Shown here: piece after piece, positions 9,315-18,481 of the stretch | Layout: each line of letters starts with the position of its first letter | Numbering within the stretch: position 1 is the first letter of the stretch | Assembly: GCA_905221605.1 (NCBI GenBank) | Contig: CAJNDS010000781.1 | Location: forward strand, 1-64,000 | Length of the DNA stretch: 64,000 nt | Origin: Symbiodinium natans | Lineage: Eukaryota > Sar > Dinophyceae > Suessiales > Symbiodiniaceae | Direction of reading: 5' to 3' | Notes under the pieces: generated by a model | The model's input: only the letters and a program-made list of their open reading frames with translations | Databases searched by the model: none | Told to the model about the DNA's origin: nothing | Made by a program: the position numbers and the translations under genes

Positions 9315-12027
9315 TTAGTAGCCTGGATGGGGAGCTATGGGCTGTGGGTCCAATTGGATCGTTGGCACTTTCTGCCAGACCAAGACCGTGATCAGAACTG
9401 ACACGCAAAAGAAGGTCAACGTCTTGATCATGAACTCATCGTTGGGCTCGATAAGGTAGGTCCCGCCCACGAGAAGAGCAAAGATCAGCAGGGAAACTGA
9501 AAGTGTAAGGCCTGTGGAGACCAAACAATCTGCACAGACACTGTCGCGCTTGGTCCTCAGGCGATAGCTCAAGCGAAACATGAGCTTGACCACGCAAGGT
9601 ATTGTAGCAAGCCACAACCCCAAGCTCCGGAATAGAGCCGGAAGTTTTCTGTGATCTTTCACGCTGATGGTCATATCAAAAAAGAACCACAAGAGTGGCG
9701 TGGTCGCTGCAAGTATGCGGTGGTACAGAAAGGCTCCGTTTGCAAGTTGACCTGCCATTGACTCACGGACATCAGAGCGGACGTGGAGTTCGAAGTTCTC
9801 AATTGACCCGAACCAGGCAACGATGCACTGCAGGATCACTTCCTTCATCTGTCTTATGATGAAAGCAAGAAAAAAAGAACATGCTGCTGATGTTTCAGGT
9901 ACTACATCCCAGTAACAAGTGCGGTGGAGCTGCACGATCACAAATTGCCGCGTGGTTGGCGCACGAGCTGCTTTCACAACAGTGGCATGTAGCGCTGCGA
10001 ACTGAAAACTCCATCAGTTGACGTTGCATCGTGTCGATGTCTCGGCAGTATGCACGCATTGCATGCACAAGCATGGTGAACGACAGGAAAAAAAGACAGC
10101 CGACCAGGATCAAGCCACTCATTGCTATATCTTGCAGACGCACCAGAAACAACACAGCACAAACAAATAGGCTCGTACACACATGGAATCCAAGTGCACC
10201 AGGCCCCAACAGTGGTGGGCAAACCGCCAGCGGCCTCTTTTCTTCTTGACGAATGTGCAGAAAAGCTCCAATTTCAAAGAGACACCAGAGTCTCGTCACG
10301 AGAGTCCGGTGCCACAGCACCTGCAATGACTTCGAGCTTTTCAGGACCGCACCCAGGCTGAGGAGACCGCGTATCTTCAATGCCCGGTCTCGTTGGTGTA
10401 TGCAGCCGATATCGAAGAAAACGAGCTTTGACCGCCTGTAAAGTAAGAGGCCCAAATAGAATGTTGCGATGCCAAACGTTGTGGCCCATCTGCAATGCGG
10501 ATATCCTTCACTGGAGGGTCACGGCACAAGCTTAAGACCTCGTGAGACCTTTACATTTCAACAAAACGAAACGTTTGGAAGACGATGCGACGACCCGGTT
10601 GTTCTGAGATATCATCCCGTCATATCCCATCCATCATCTCCCACAGCACAAGCCGCAAACATCGTCGCTGGCGCACAAAAACTCGAGGACCCCCAACGCG
10701 CCAGCGCGAATTTCAGGAGGTGCGGAGGGTCCCACAAAGCCTACCTTGTGCTTTAACACATAAATTTGCGAACATGCCTCACACCAAATCACGCCATGCA
10801 CCACGACATCCACCGACAATAACGACAACTTTTCGAAGGCCACCTCCACTGAAAAGCCCTTCGCCACGCTTTCGTGAAAAAAATGCTAGCATGACACAGG
10901 AAACTCTAAGCTTCAGCCCTTTATCAGCTCTAAACACAGACCTTCTGGGAACCCTCGGGTTGACTCTAAAACACATTTTTCAGGGGTTTGGGGTATAGGG
11001 TGTTTTTGCCACCTGCCTCGCTGACCTCTCTCGGACACACTGCAGGGCACTAGTCTGATTCTGGCTTAAACCTTAAATTTAGCTTTCCCCGCCCCCCCCC
11101 CCCCCCCCCCCCCCCCGCCCCCCGGTATATTCAGATCCGGAATCTTGCTCTCCTCGTTCCCACGAGGGCAAAACACCCATGTAGTAAAGCACGGCTGCCA
11201 AGGCGGCAAAGAAGGTTCCGACACAGCTCGCCAGTGTGCAGTTATTCCTTTGCGGTCTTCCACATAGGTCAGAGGATGCACAGGGTTTAGGGTTTAGGGT
11301 TAGGGTTTAGGGTTTAGGGTTTAGGGTTTAGGGTTTAGGGTTTAGGGTTTAGGGTTTAGGGTTTAGGGTTTAGGGTTTAGGGTTTAGGGTTTAGGGTTTA
11401 GGGTTTAGGGTTTAGGGTTTAGGGTTTAGGTCTCACAAACACGCCGCAAGCTCAAATACAGGATGTTGACGTACTTAATCCAGAGGGAAGCCCGCCAGCT
11501 GTGTGACCAAAACTCATCCAATTCCGCAGATGCCTCGCTCAATTGATACAGCGAAGGCAAATCGCCCTGGAACCAGCGCCTAGGCAATGTGGCAGCGTTT
11601 ACTCCTCAAGCAACTGCTACAAGTTTGGGGCTCACGGTTTACCTCCCTACAAACTTATCCCCACTCTTTTACCCCAAATGCTAAGCCCTCGGTCTTAAAC
11701 CCTATCCAGATGCACAGCCAGCTACCATGGAAGAGCTTGGAGAATCTGAAACACACGGATGCCTCGGACCATATCAGGGCTCACGGCCTGCATGGAGGTG
11801 TAGAAATCCGCCAAATGGTCCGTCATAAGTGCCACCTGATCCTGTCATGGTTCCAAGGCATGAAAAAGTGATCTGAAGGGTTTAGGGTTCAGGGTTCAGG
11901 GTTTAGGGTGATCTGACCTAAACTAGGAAAGAAACATTATGTCAACTGGTTGAAGCCCCGGCACTTGAAGTGCCGTAGGAGCCTCGCCCGGATTTCCCAC
12001 GGTGGTCACAAGATCATCATCAGCCAT
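9315..12027 (-). CDS. Multi-pass membrane protein of a dinoflagellate-expanded family, six exons
   Basis: Proposed exons on the minus strand are 12027-11947, 11841-11753, 11579-11445, 11247-11164, 10489-9934 and 9848-9315. Joined they give 1,479 nt (492 residues) with consistent phases; three introns fit GT-AG and two fit GC-AG, the remaining one (11,752-11,580) GT-AG with a phase choice I made. Visible motifs are LDEFWSHSWR, then a hydrophobic segment, LVFFDIGCIHQ, SLGAVLKSSKSL, TRLWCLFEIGAF and a Cys cluster CHCC before ICDR. The C-terminal part has several further membrane segments. I recall this FWSHSW / DKxCIxQ / RLWCxFE pattern from many dinoflagellate proteins; it somewhat resembles TIR-type folds, but that is inference and the function is unknown. 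Introns at 11,946-11,842 and 11,444-11,248 contain telomere-type arrays. Confidence 0.78.
11091..11123. repeat. Homopolymer C tract
   Basis: A nearly uninterrupted run of C lies in the long intron 11,163-10,490. Similar C or G runs occur at about 23,427-23,443, 33,354-33,372 and 36,941-36,967, usually close to telomere-type arrays. Their lengths may be unreliable in assembly. Confidence 0.8.
11281..11428. repeat. Telomere-type TTTAGGG array inside an intron
   Basis: About 148 bp of almost perfect TTTAGGG heptamers fill most of the 197-bp intron 11,248-11,444 of the minus-strand membrane protein gene. On the sense strand it reads CCCTAAA. Confidence 0.95.
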
Positions 12028-12159
12028 TGCCGCGACAAAAGGAGGGAACGCGGCACACTCAAAATGTGCAAGCGGAGTATCTCAATTGGCTTGTCTCCTT
12101 GGGTCCTAAACTTGCGGCATGATGGTTAGCAGTCAAGGTCGTCAGGTACCATAGGGGTC

Positions 12160-12275
12160 GGAAGAATTACTAAAAGCACTCCTCATGGTCCCTTTATGCT
12201 TATACGACAATAACCCCCCCTCCCCCCCCCTCCCCCCCAAAAAAAAAAACCTATTTGAATCATTAAGGCCCCTAT
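12160..12275. mobile_element. Dispersed short repeat family F, copy 1
   Basis: The block with CTCATGGTCCCTTTATGCTTATAC followed by a C-rich run and AATCATTAAGGCCCCTATAT is loosely repeated at 32,640-32,745 (same strand) and, inverted, at 22,145-22,230 and 37,505-37,600. The shared core is a GGTCCCTATA-type sequence about 60-100 bp from a GGCCCC-type end. The family is degenerate and its boundaries are uncertain. It may be intronic in other genes. Confidence 0.4.
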
Positions 12276-12282
12276 ATTAGGA

Positions 12283-12373
12283 TGTTCCCCCTTATGCTAA
12301 CAGTCCCTCATACGGATTGTAGCACCCCCTACTATAATCCCCACTATAAGGACTGTTCGTACAAGGGGGAACA
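12283..12373. mobile_element. Short inverted-repeat element, family E (91 bp)
   Basis: The two 24-bp ends (12,283-12,306 and 12,350-12,373) are inverted copies with three mismatches, beginning TGTTCCCCCTT and including AACAGTCC. It lies between a minus-strand gene start (12,027) and a plus-strand gene start (12,454), so it is intergenic here. Related copies lie at 57,146 and 57,234-57,304. It fits a small non-autonomous element. Confidence 0.75.
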
Positions 12374-12453
12374 ACCCTAAACCCTAAACCCTATACACGT
12401 TCTTCGGGAGCGAGCTCAGCGACTCTTCTGGCTGCAGCTAGAGTTTATCGGCC

Positions 12454-13822
12454 ATGGTTCTTCTTCTCTCTGTGATCTTCGGGTGCGGCTTGATAGCCTG
12501 CAGGTTTAGGGTTTAGGGTTTAGGGTTTAGGGTTTAGGGTTTAGGGTTTAGGGTTTAGGGTTTAGGGTTTCGGGTGCAGCCAGATCCAAGGTAAAGTGAC
12601 TGTGCTGCTTGAAGAACTCATTGGTGTAAGCACCAAGAGCCTGGCGTTCAAAGGATCAAAAATGCGCGGCTGGATGCCGCAAGCTCAAAAATGGAGGGTC
12701 CGGTTGTCTCGATTGAGAGGGGGGCCGAAACCCTAAACCCCTGAACCCTAAAATCCCCAAACCCCAAACCGCGAACCCCCCTAAACCCCTTTTTTTGCAT
12801 CCAGGTCTCTCCCCCAGACCCCTAAGCCCCACAATCCCCAAACCCCAAGATCTCTAAACCCCAAACCCTAAACGATATTCCTCGGTCGGGGTAAGGAGAC
12901 TCTTTCTCTTTTCTTTTGCTGTATTTGATATCCCCTTTCCCGGGTCTCACTTCAGAGATTTCGTTGCGAAGGTTGTTTATGCTAGCGCCCGAAGGGACAA
13001 GGTTTTCCTTCGTGTTTTTCTCTCGACAACCAGCCGATTCGGAAACGAGTTATTTCACCCTAATCCCTAAACCCTAAACCCTGAACCCTAAACCCTAAAC
13101 CCTAAACCCTAAACTGTGTGCTGCATGGCGAACTTAGAGGTCGTCCTCTTGACTCATGGGCATTCTATTTCCATTCGAGTTTATGGTGATACGGCCCCTA
13201 GCAGTTACTTCTAAACGTTCTAAAAGCCAAAAGTTCTAAAAGTTCCGCAAGGTCTAAACGGTCGAAGAGTTCCAAGAGCTCTAAATGTTCTGAAAGTTTT
13301 CAAGGCAAAAAGTCTCACAAGCTTCAGAAGTTTTCAAAGTTCTGATTGTTCTAAAAGTTCAACAAAGTTAAAGGTTCTAGGGTTCTAGAGCAAGTCATCT
13401 AGAACTTCTCACGGCAAACCAAAAAAACCAAAAACACGCGAGAATTCACCCAACAAATCCCATACACCCCAAACGCAAGAGCGCTTAGGGTTTCTAGGCT
13501 TTAGTTGAAATTAGATAGACGCACCAAGAAACCGAAGCTATCGGACGAACAACTTCCATCGCCAGCTGGGCAAGGAAGTAGGCGGGGAAAGGAAAGGACG
13601 CGACCGGCCAGGAAGTACAAGACGAACGACGGGCGGATGAAGCAGGCGACACCTCTTGAACATACAGTACCCAGAGGGTCCATTTGTATTACTATTATGG
13701 ATTTAGGTACCCAAAAAAGGGTACCTAATTCCATAATGGTACTACAAATGGAATTTCTGGGGTAGTACCGACATCGAATCCGAACACATCTGAGGGTACA
13801 CACGCGCGCACGCGCGCGGTGA
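12454..13822 (+). CDS. Putative secreted or membrane-anchored small basic protein, six exons
   Basis: The proposed model joins 12454-12503, 12580-12702, 12956-13046, 13140-13178, 13505-13666 and 13766-13822 (522 nt, 173 residues, phases consistent). Exon 1 is a good signal peptide (MVLLLSVIFGCGLIAC). Exon 2 (GKVTVLLEELIGVS, MRGWMPQAQKW) joins it in frame through a 76-bp intron made of telomere-type repeats.

The later exons are Lys/Arg-rich (LDRRTKKPKLSDEQ, RPARKYKTNDGRMKQ) and the last intron is a hairpin-forming element. Exons 3 and 4 are the weakest: exon 3 needs a GA donor and exon 4 has only 13 codons. I recognise no family. An untranslated or different structure in the middle is possible. 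Confidence 0.42.
12504..12579 (+). repeat. 76-bp intron made of telomere-type repeats
   Basis: The intron runs from GTTTAGGG to GGGTGCAG. Roughly its first 60 bp are uninterrupted TTTAGGG heptamers. The GT donor is the one inside GGTTTAGGG, and only the last dozen or so bases deviate from the repeat. The frame continues across it from a signal peptide exon into a coding exon. Confidence 0.6.
13667..13765 (+). mobile_element. Hairpin-forming intron-like element (99 bp)
   Basis: The inner arms 13,679-13,712 and 13,719-13,752 are reverse complements with three mismatches around AAAAAA. Outside them the similarity continues more weakly (GTACCCAGAGG against the complement of CTGGGGTAG) up to the GT and AG that would make it an intron. 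Almost the whole intron can fold on itself. Confidence 0.75.
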
Positions 13823-13930
13823 GGGAAGGGGAGACCAACCCTTTTTTCCTAAACCCTAAACCCTAAACCCTAAACCCGAAACCCGAAACCCGAAACCCTA
13901 AACCCTAAACCCTAAACCCTGCGACTTTTT

Positions 13931-16900
13931 TTAGACGTGCGAAGCTTCGGTGGCCGAGGCGTTCAAAGCCGCCTGCGCGGCTTGCTGGCAGACGTCGTCC
14001 CAGAGTTGGGCCTTGCACATGGCTTAGGGTTTAGGGTTTAGGGTTAGGGTTTAGGGTTTAGGGTTTAGGTTTGTTTCTGCCACCACTTGGAGGTTCATGG
14101 TACTTGTTAACCAATAAGAACGGTACTTATACTGTACTTATACCCATACTAGGGCACTTAAGGGCTTATGAACCGCCAAGTATAAAAGGTTTGTATGAGG
14201 TGTTTTAGGGCTCGAAGAGATTTGCGTCGGGCTTTCTGGAGGTTTCTTATAGAGGATCTGTGAGGATCTGTGCCCCCAAACCCAAGGGTGCAACCTTGCA
14301 GAATCCCGTGAGGATAATGGTGAACGTTGCCCGATCGGGACTTGAATACAGTACGATGCCCAGGCAAAACTCTAAACCCTAAACCCTAAACCCTAAACCC
14401 TAAGCCCACCTTCTGCAACTTCTGCTTCTTCTGATCCTTCCCCCAGACATGGGTGGCGTGGTACGTCACCTTCGTTGTTCTTGAAACGCTTCGAAAGATC
14501 TACTGGCAGCTCTCCTGTTCCGTAACATCACCCTAAACCCTAAACCCTAAACCCTACACCCTACACCCTAAACCCTATAAACCCTAAACCCTAACCCTAA
14601 AGCCTAACCCGAGCGATCACAAGCCTGAATTTGCGTTCCAGGCGCCAGGTGATACGGCTCCTGCTGGGCGAGCCGAGGATCGACGGAGCCCAGCACATAC
14701 TCGTAGGGACTCATGTCGCAGTAATTCAACACCGACAGCTCCTCCACGTCGGAGCACTTCTCATTCTCGCAGTGGCGAAAGCAACCTTACTTCCCCAAAC
14801 AACCCAGGAGTCGGCAACAAAGGTTAAACGTTACTACTCCTACTAAGAAAGGAACCCAAAAAGTTTACAGTTCTACTCAAGAAGGCTCAACGTTTCTGAT
14901 TCAAAAAGTTTACAGTTGCAACTATTGGCTGAGCAAGCAACCTATGTACCCTTTCTCATGGGCCTTCTTCTTCCGAATAGTTGCCTTACTTCTCCCATGA
15001 ATCAGGAAGGGAGCCAAAAAAGTCTAATCCAAACCCTAAACCCTAAACCCTAAACCCTAAACCCTAAACCCTAAACCCTAGACCCTAAACCCTAAACCCT
15101 AAACCCTAAACCCTAAACCCTAAACCCTAAACCCTAAACCCTAAGCAAGATGCCAAGGCATCCCAGAAGTTCTCTTGGTCATCGAGCCCAGGGCGGCGAT
15201 CGCACCACTCCACACTGAGGTTGAAGAGGCCTTGGGGTTTAGGGTTTAGGGTTTAGGGTTTAGGGTTTAGGGTTTCGGGTTTAGGGTTTTGAGTTTAGGG
15301 TTACATTAAATCTTAGTTGCTGAGTTCATAAAACCCCCCAAAGAAAGAGTGTACACTTTCAGCTCTACAGGGGGTCATATTATCTCAAAAACATGTAAAG
15401 CGTACTCGTTCAGCTACTAAGAGGCTCTGCACCACCCGTGGCTTTCGGGCACCTGAGACGTAGTAGAAGCCAGTGTTCGCTTTGGGAGGCTCCTCGTGGT
15501 ACTCCCCAGGTCTCGGCCCAGGAGGCTGGATCTTCCGCCCATAGATGTACCTAGGTTTAGGGTTTAGGGTTTAGGGTTTAGGGTTTAGGGTTTAGGGGTT
15601 AGGGGTTAGGGGTTAGGGTTTAGGGTTTGGGGTTTAGGGTGTAGGGTTTAGGGTTTAGGGCTTAGGGCCTAGGGTCTAGGGTTTAGGGTTTAGGGCTTAG
15701 GGTTTAAGGTTTAGCTTAGGGTTTAGGGTTTAGGATAACCTAGGAATCAAGAGGGTACCCTTTCTGGCTAAGGGGATTATAAGGGAACCCCAACCCCAAA
15801 AGACAAAGGAAATCAGGGCCCACTCGGGTCCCAGGTACTCGAACTTCCCGGACCGCATCATGCTTCCAAGGGTGAGGGATGGGAGGAAGGGATCCGTCTT
15901 GAAGACGTTGTCGCTATCTGTGAAGACGAGATCCAGCTGCGTCACCGCCAGGACGTGTGCAATGGATCGGAGCTTATTGCAGGCCACCGTGCGGAAGCCT
16001 ACGGTTCCTTTTCTGAGCATCAACAGGTTGAAGAGGCAATAGGCGCATACAACACCCCTCAAAAACCGGGGGATGCACGAAAACGAAACGACTACTGGTG
16101 CCAGGCAAAGTTCCAAATCTTTCAGAGGAGTCGTGCTGCTCCCCGAGGGAGAGGAAGCTGCGCTCGGGTCCCAGAGTCCGATGAAGATTCTCGTCCATGG
16201 CAATGACGAACCAATCTAATCCCAGCTTCTTGGCGAAACATTCCTCTTACTGAGCTTCTTCTGTGAAGCTAAAATGGCCCAATCTCTACTGCAACTCGCG
16301 TGTCGTTCTCCAAAAAGAATGCGCCCCAAAATCCAAAGCACAAACTGCGCTCGCCAACCCTAAGACCCAAAACCCCAAACCCCAAACCCTAAACCCAAAA
16401 CCCTAAACCTTACTCAGAAGCGGCCCGGATTCCCAGTTTTGCAGCATGTTTAGGTAGCCAGAGTTGGCAGCTGTGAGCAGGAGAACATCCTTCAGCTCGG
16501 GTGCGTGAGACTTGTTCAAGTAGATGCCGGCATGCTGCCTGGCAAGCAGTCTTTTAGGTTGATAGGGTTTAGGGTTTAGGGCTTAGGGTTCATTTCTGCC
16601 AAGGTTTAGGGTTTGGGGTGTAGGGTTTAGGGTTTCGGGTTTCGGGTTTGGGTTTAGCGTTTAGGGTTTAGGGCGCACGCAACGCTCACAACTGCACACG
16701 TGAGGCGAAGAGTAGTGCTGGTTGTCGCATACTGCAAGCACGCACAGACAAAGCAAGAAAACTCCCAGCCGGCCACACACCCCGCCCCACCCTACCAAAA
16801 TCCCCGAAACCAAGCCGCATGCGCGCGCACACACACACACACACGGAAAAATAAAATAAAATAAATAAATAATACATATAATATAATATATATATACCTG

Positions 16901-17320
16901 TATATATATATATATAAAACCAACAGCACCTACAAGTGAACTGTACTGGCCACTGAGCACGTCATGGCCCTTGCGCTTACGGAAGCATCTTGCCTGAGCG
17001 CATCTTCCAGGGTCGGCTTCTTGACCGCTTGGGGTTCCACAGTGATGGTGTAGTTCTCCCAGCCCTGCCAAGTATCCTGTAGCTGCACCTGCACCATTCT
17101 TGGGGTACTACTAGAAAATCATCAGTGGTGTTCCTTACTGAGTTTAAGTATTCATACAAGATAAAAAAGGATTTTCAAGAATGACCCATGGCACCAGGAG
17201 GTCAACAGGAACTAGCTGCTCCAGCTGCGGAACAGCCGCTCTAACCTCATCCAGGCGTCCCCGCAGGAGAAACACCAGCCCACATGAAAACAGACCCAGA
17301 CAAAGCAGAAGGCGCCGCAT
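13931..17320 (-). CDS. Nucleotide-diphospho-sugar transferase (Nucleotid_trans type), about ten exons
   Basis: Minus-strand exons are 17320-about 17186, about 17110-16981, 16534-16414, 16245-16096, 15998-15839, 15550-15426, 15230-15147, 14785-14625, 14469-14410 and 14011-13931. Phases agree from exon 3 to the TAA at 13,933-13,931; the first junction is unresolved (GT at 17,185 or GC at 17,193).

Exon 1 is a type II signal anchor (MRRLLLCLGLFSCGLVFLL). The catalytic part follows the family order: DVLLLTAANSGYLNMLQNW, LGLDWFVIAMDE, RTVACNKLRSIAHVL, the metal-binding DxD in LVFTDSDNVF, NTGFYYVSG, and LDDQENFWDAL. VTYHATHVWGK and KKQKLQK lie near the end. This predicts a Golgi-type glycosyltransferase of about 400 residues; donor sugar and acceptor are unknown. 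Most of its introns contain telomere-type arrays. Confidence 0.85.
15340..15425 (-). mobile_element. Intron-associated short repeat, family D copy 1
   Basis: The stretch from GAGTGTACACTTTCAG to AAAGCGTACTCGTTCAGCTAC has inverted ends (GAGTGTACACTTT against GAGTACGCTTT). It is repeated at 30,855-30,933. It occupies the donor side of intron 15,425-15,231 of the glycosyltransferase gene; on the sense strand it starts GTAGCTGAACGAGTACGC. The short sequence GCCTCTT flanks the intron on both sides. Confidence 0.65.
15554..15735. repeat. Telomere-type TTTAGGG array inside an intron
   Basis: About 180 bp of TTTAGGG units with variants (AGGGGTT, AGGGCTT, AGGGTCT) lie next to the acceptor of intron 15,838-15,551 of the glycosyltransferase gene. 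The acceptor itself is CCTAAACCTAG on the sense strand, that is, nearly part of the array. Confidence 0.9.
16799..16918. repeat. GCGC/CA and AT-rich microsatellites in an intron
   Basis: A CACACA run (about 16,827-16,843) is followed by AAATA-type and TATATA repeats. They lie in the intron between 16,981 and 16,534 of the glycosyltransferase gene. Confidence 0.8.
17111..17185 (-). mobile_element. Intron resembling introner family A (divergent)
   Basis: On the plus strand TTCCTTACTGAGTTTAAGTA matches the core TTCCTTATTGGGTTTAAGTA of the clear family A introns. Short inverted ends (GAAAATC and GATTTTC) flank it. It is the first intron of the glycosyltransferase gene; its exact splice sites are unsure. 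Confidence 0.5.
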
Positions 17321-17513
17321 CCCAGAATGCGGGAAGCATTCAACCTCCTCCGTGTGAAACAGAGACTGCGCCAAGCCTGTATTTCTTTCTGGGTTAAACT
17401 CCTGGAGAATTATCCCTAAACCCTAAACCCTAAACCCCAAACCCCAAACCCCAAACCCTAAACCCTAAACGCTAAACCCGAAACCCTAAACCCTAAACCC
17501 TACACCGTGCGAC

Positions 17514-18409
17514 CAAGGGAAGGTGGCCGAATTCATCTTCTGCTGCATCTGCCTGTTAGCACTTGCCTCAGCGGCTTGAGCCGATGGCGACTGCGTTTCT
17601 CCACATTGCTCCGAGACGCCCCGGCTCGTCAAGAAGCCCTAAACCCTAAACCCTAAACCCTAAACCCTAAACCCCTAAACCCCTAAACCCCCTAACCCTA
17701 AACCCTAAACCCGAAACCCTAAAACCCTAAAACCCTAAACCCCAAAACCCCCAAACCCCAAAACCCTAAACCCGAACCCCTAGACCCTAACCCCTAAACC
17801 CTCCAAACTATACTCACCGTGGCTCCTTAGAGGCTTCCGGTGATGACGCGGGATCTGGGGCCAGCATTTAGTGAGCCGCTCCGTGCTCTCTGCACAGGGA
17901 CTGTCGATCCCTAAGCCCTCCAAAACCCTGAACGGGCCCTATCAGCCCCCAACACCCCGCACGCCAATCTGCCACCCGCTTTTTCGGTGCGGCGGTGCCC
18001 ATGCGCGCCAGCAAACATGCCTAAGCAGGACGGAACATGTCGGGACATGATTCGGTGAGGGAGGTGCAGGTGTCTAAGAGTCCAGGGCTCTGGGTAGTTT
18101 AGGCCACCAAACGGTCGACAACTCCACAATCATTGACACATTTGTGTGTGTGTATGTGCATGTGCAGGCTTCTGGGTGTCTGACCTCCGCAAGAGTCCTG
18201 CCCAAAAGGGTTGAGGGCTTCGACTCTCACAACTGGCACACGCACTGGCACATGCGGATCACAAGTTGACGACTGGCAACAACTTCGGAGTTGCGGGGCT
18301 TAAAGACTTTTGAAGGGGGTGGGTGGCTTGAGTCAGAGAATCCTTCCACTTGCCTCTGGCCCTGAACAGCCGAAACAAAAATCCGGCGTTCCAGTTCAGC
18401 GTCTGCCAT
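17514..18409 (-). CDS. Unidentified gene, start exon plus later exon fragments
   Basis: An ATG at 18,409 opens a frame beginning MADAELERRIFVSAVQGQ and continuing to about 18,286, where GAA is followed by a GT. Downstream on the minus strand are further stretches with protein-like composition: about 17,898-17,815 (ESTERLTKCWPQIPRHHR) and 17,637-17,514 (SPSAQAAEASANRQMQQK), the latter flanked by CCCTAAA arrays. I could not fix the joints, and recognise no family. It sits between the light-harvesting gene and the glycosyltransferase gene, all in the same orientation. Confidence 0.35.
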
Positions 18410-18481
18410 CTATACTGCTAATCCTCTATGCGCACTTCCTGCCTTCATCTTCCTTCGCTACGCTCGCAGTGCCACATTGGC

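Noticed and set aside
11281-11428. A true chromosome end or new telomere
   Set aside because: Coding exons of one gene lie on both sides in frame, and similar arrays occur in both orientations all over the window.
13220-13400. Lys/Ser-rich frame (AKSSKSSARSKRSKSS) as an exon
   Set aside because: It arises from a degenerate TTCTAAAAG repeat and does not join the neighbouring exons of the plus-strand gene.
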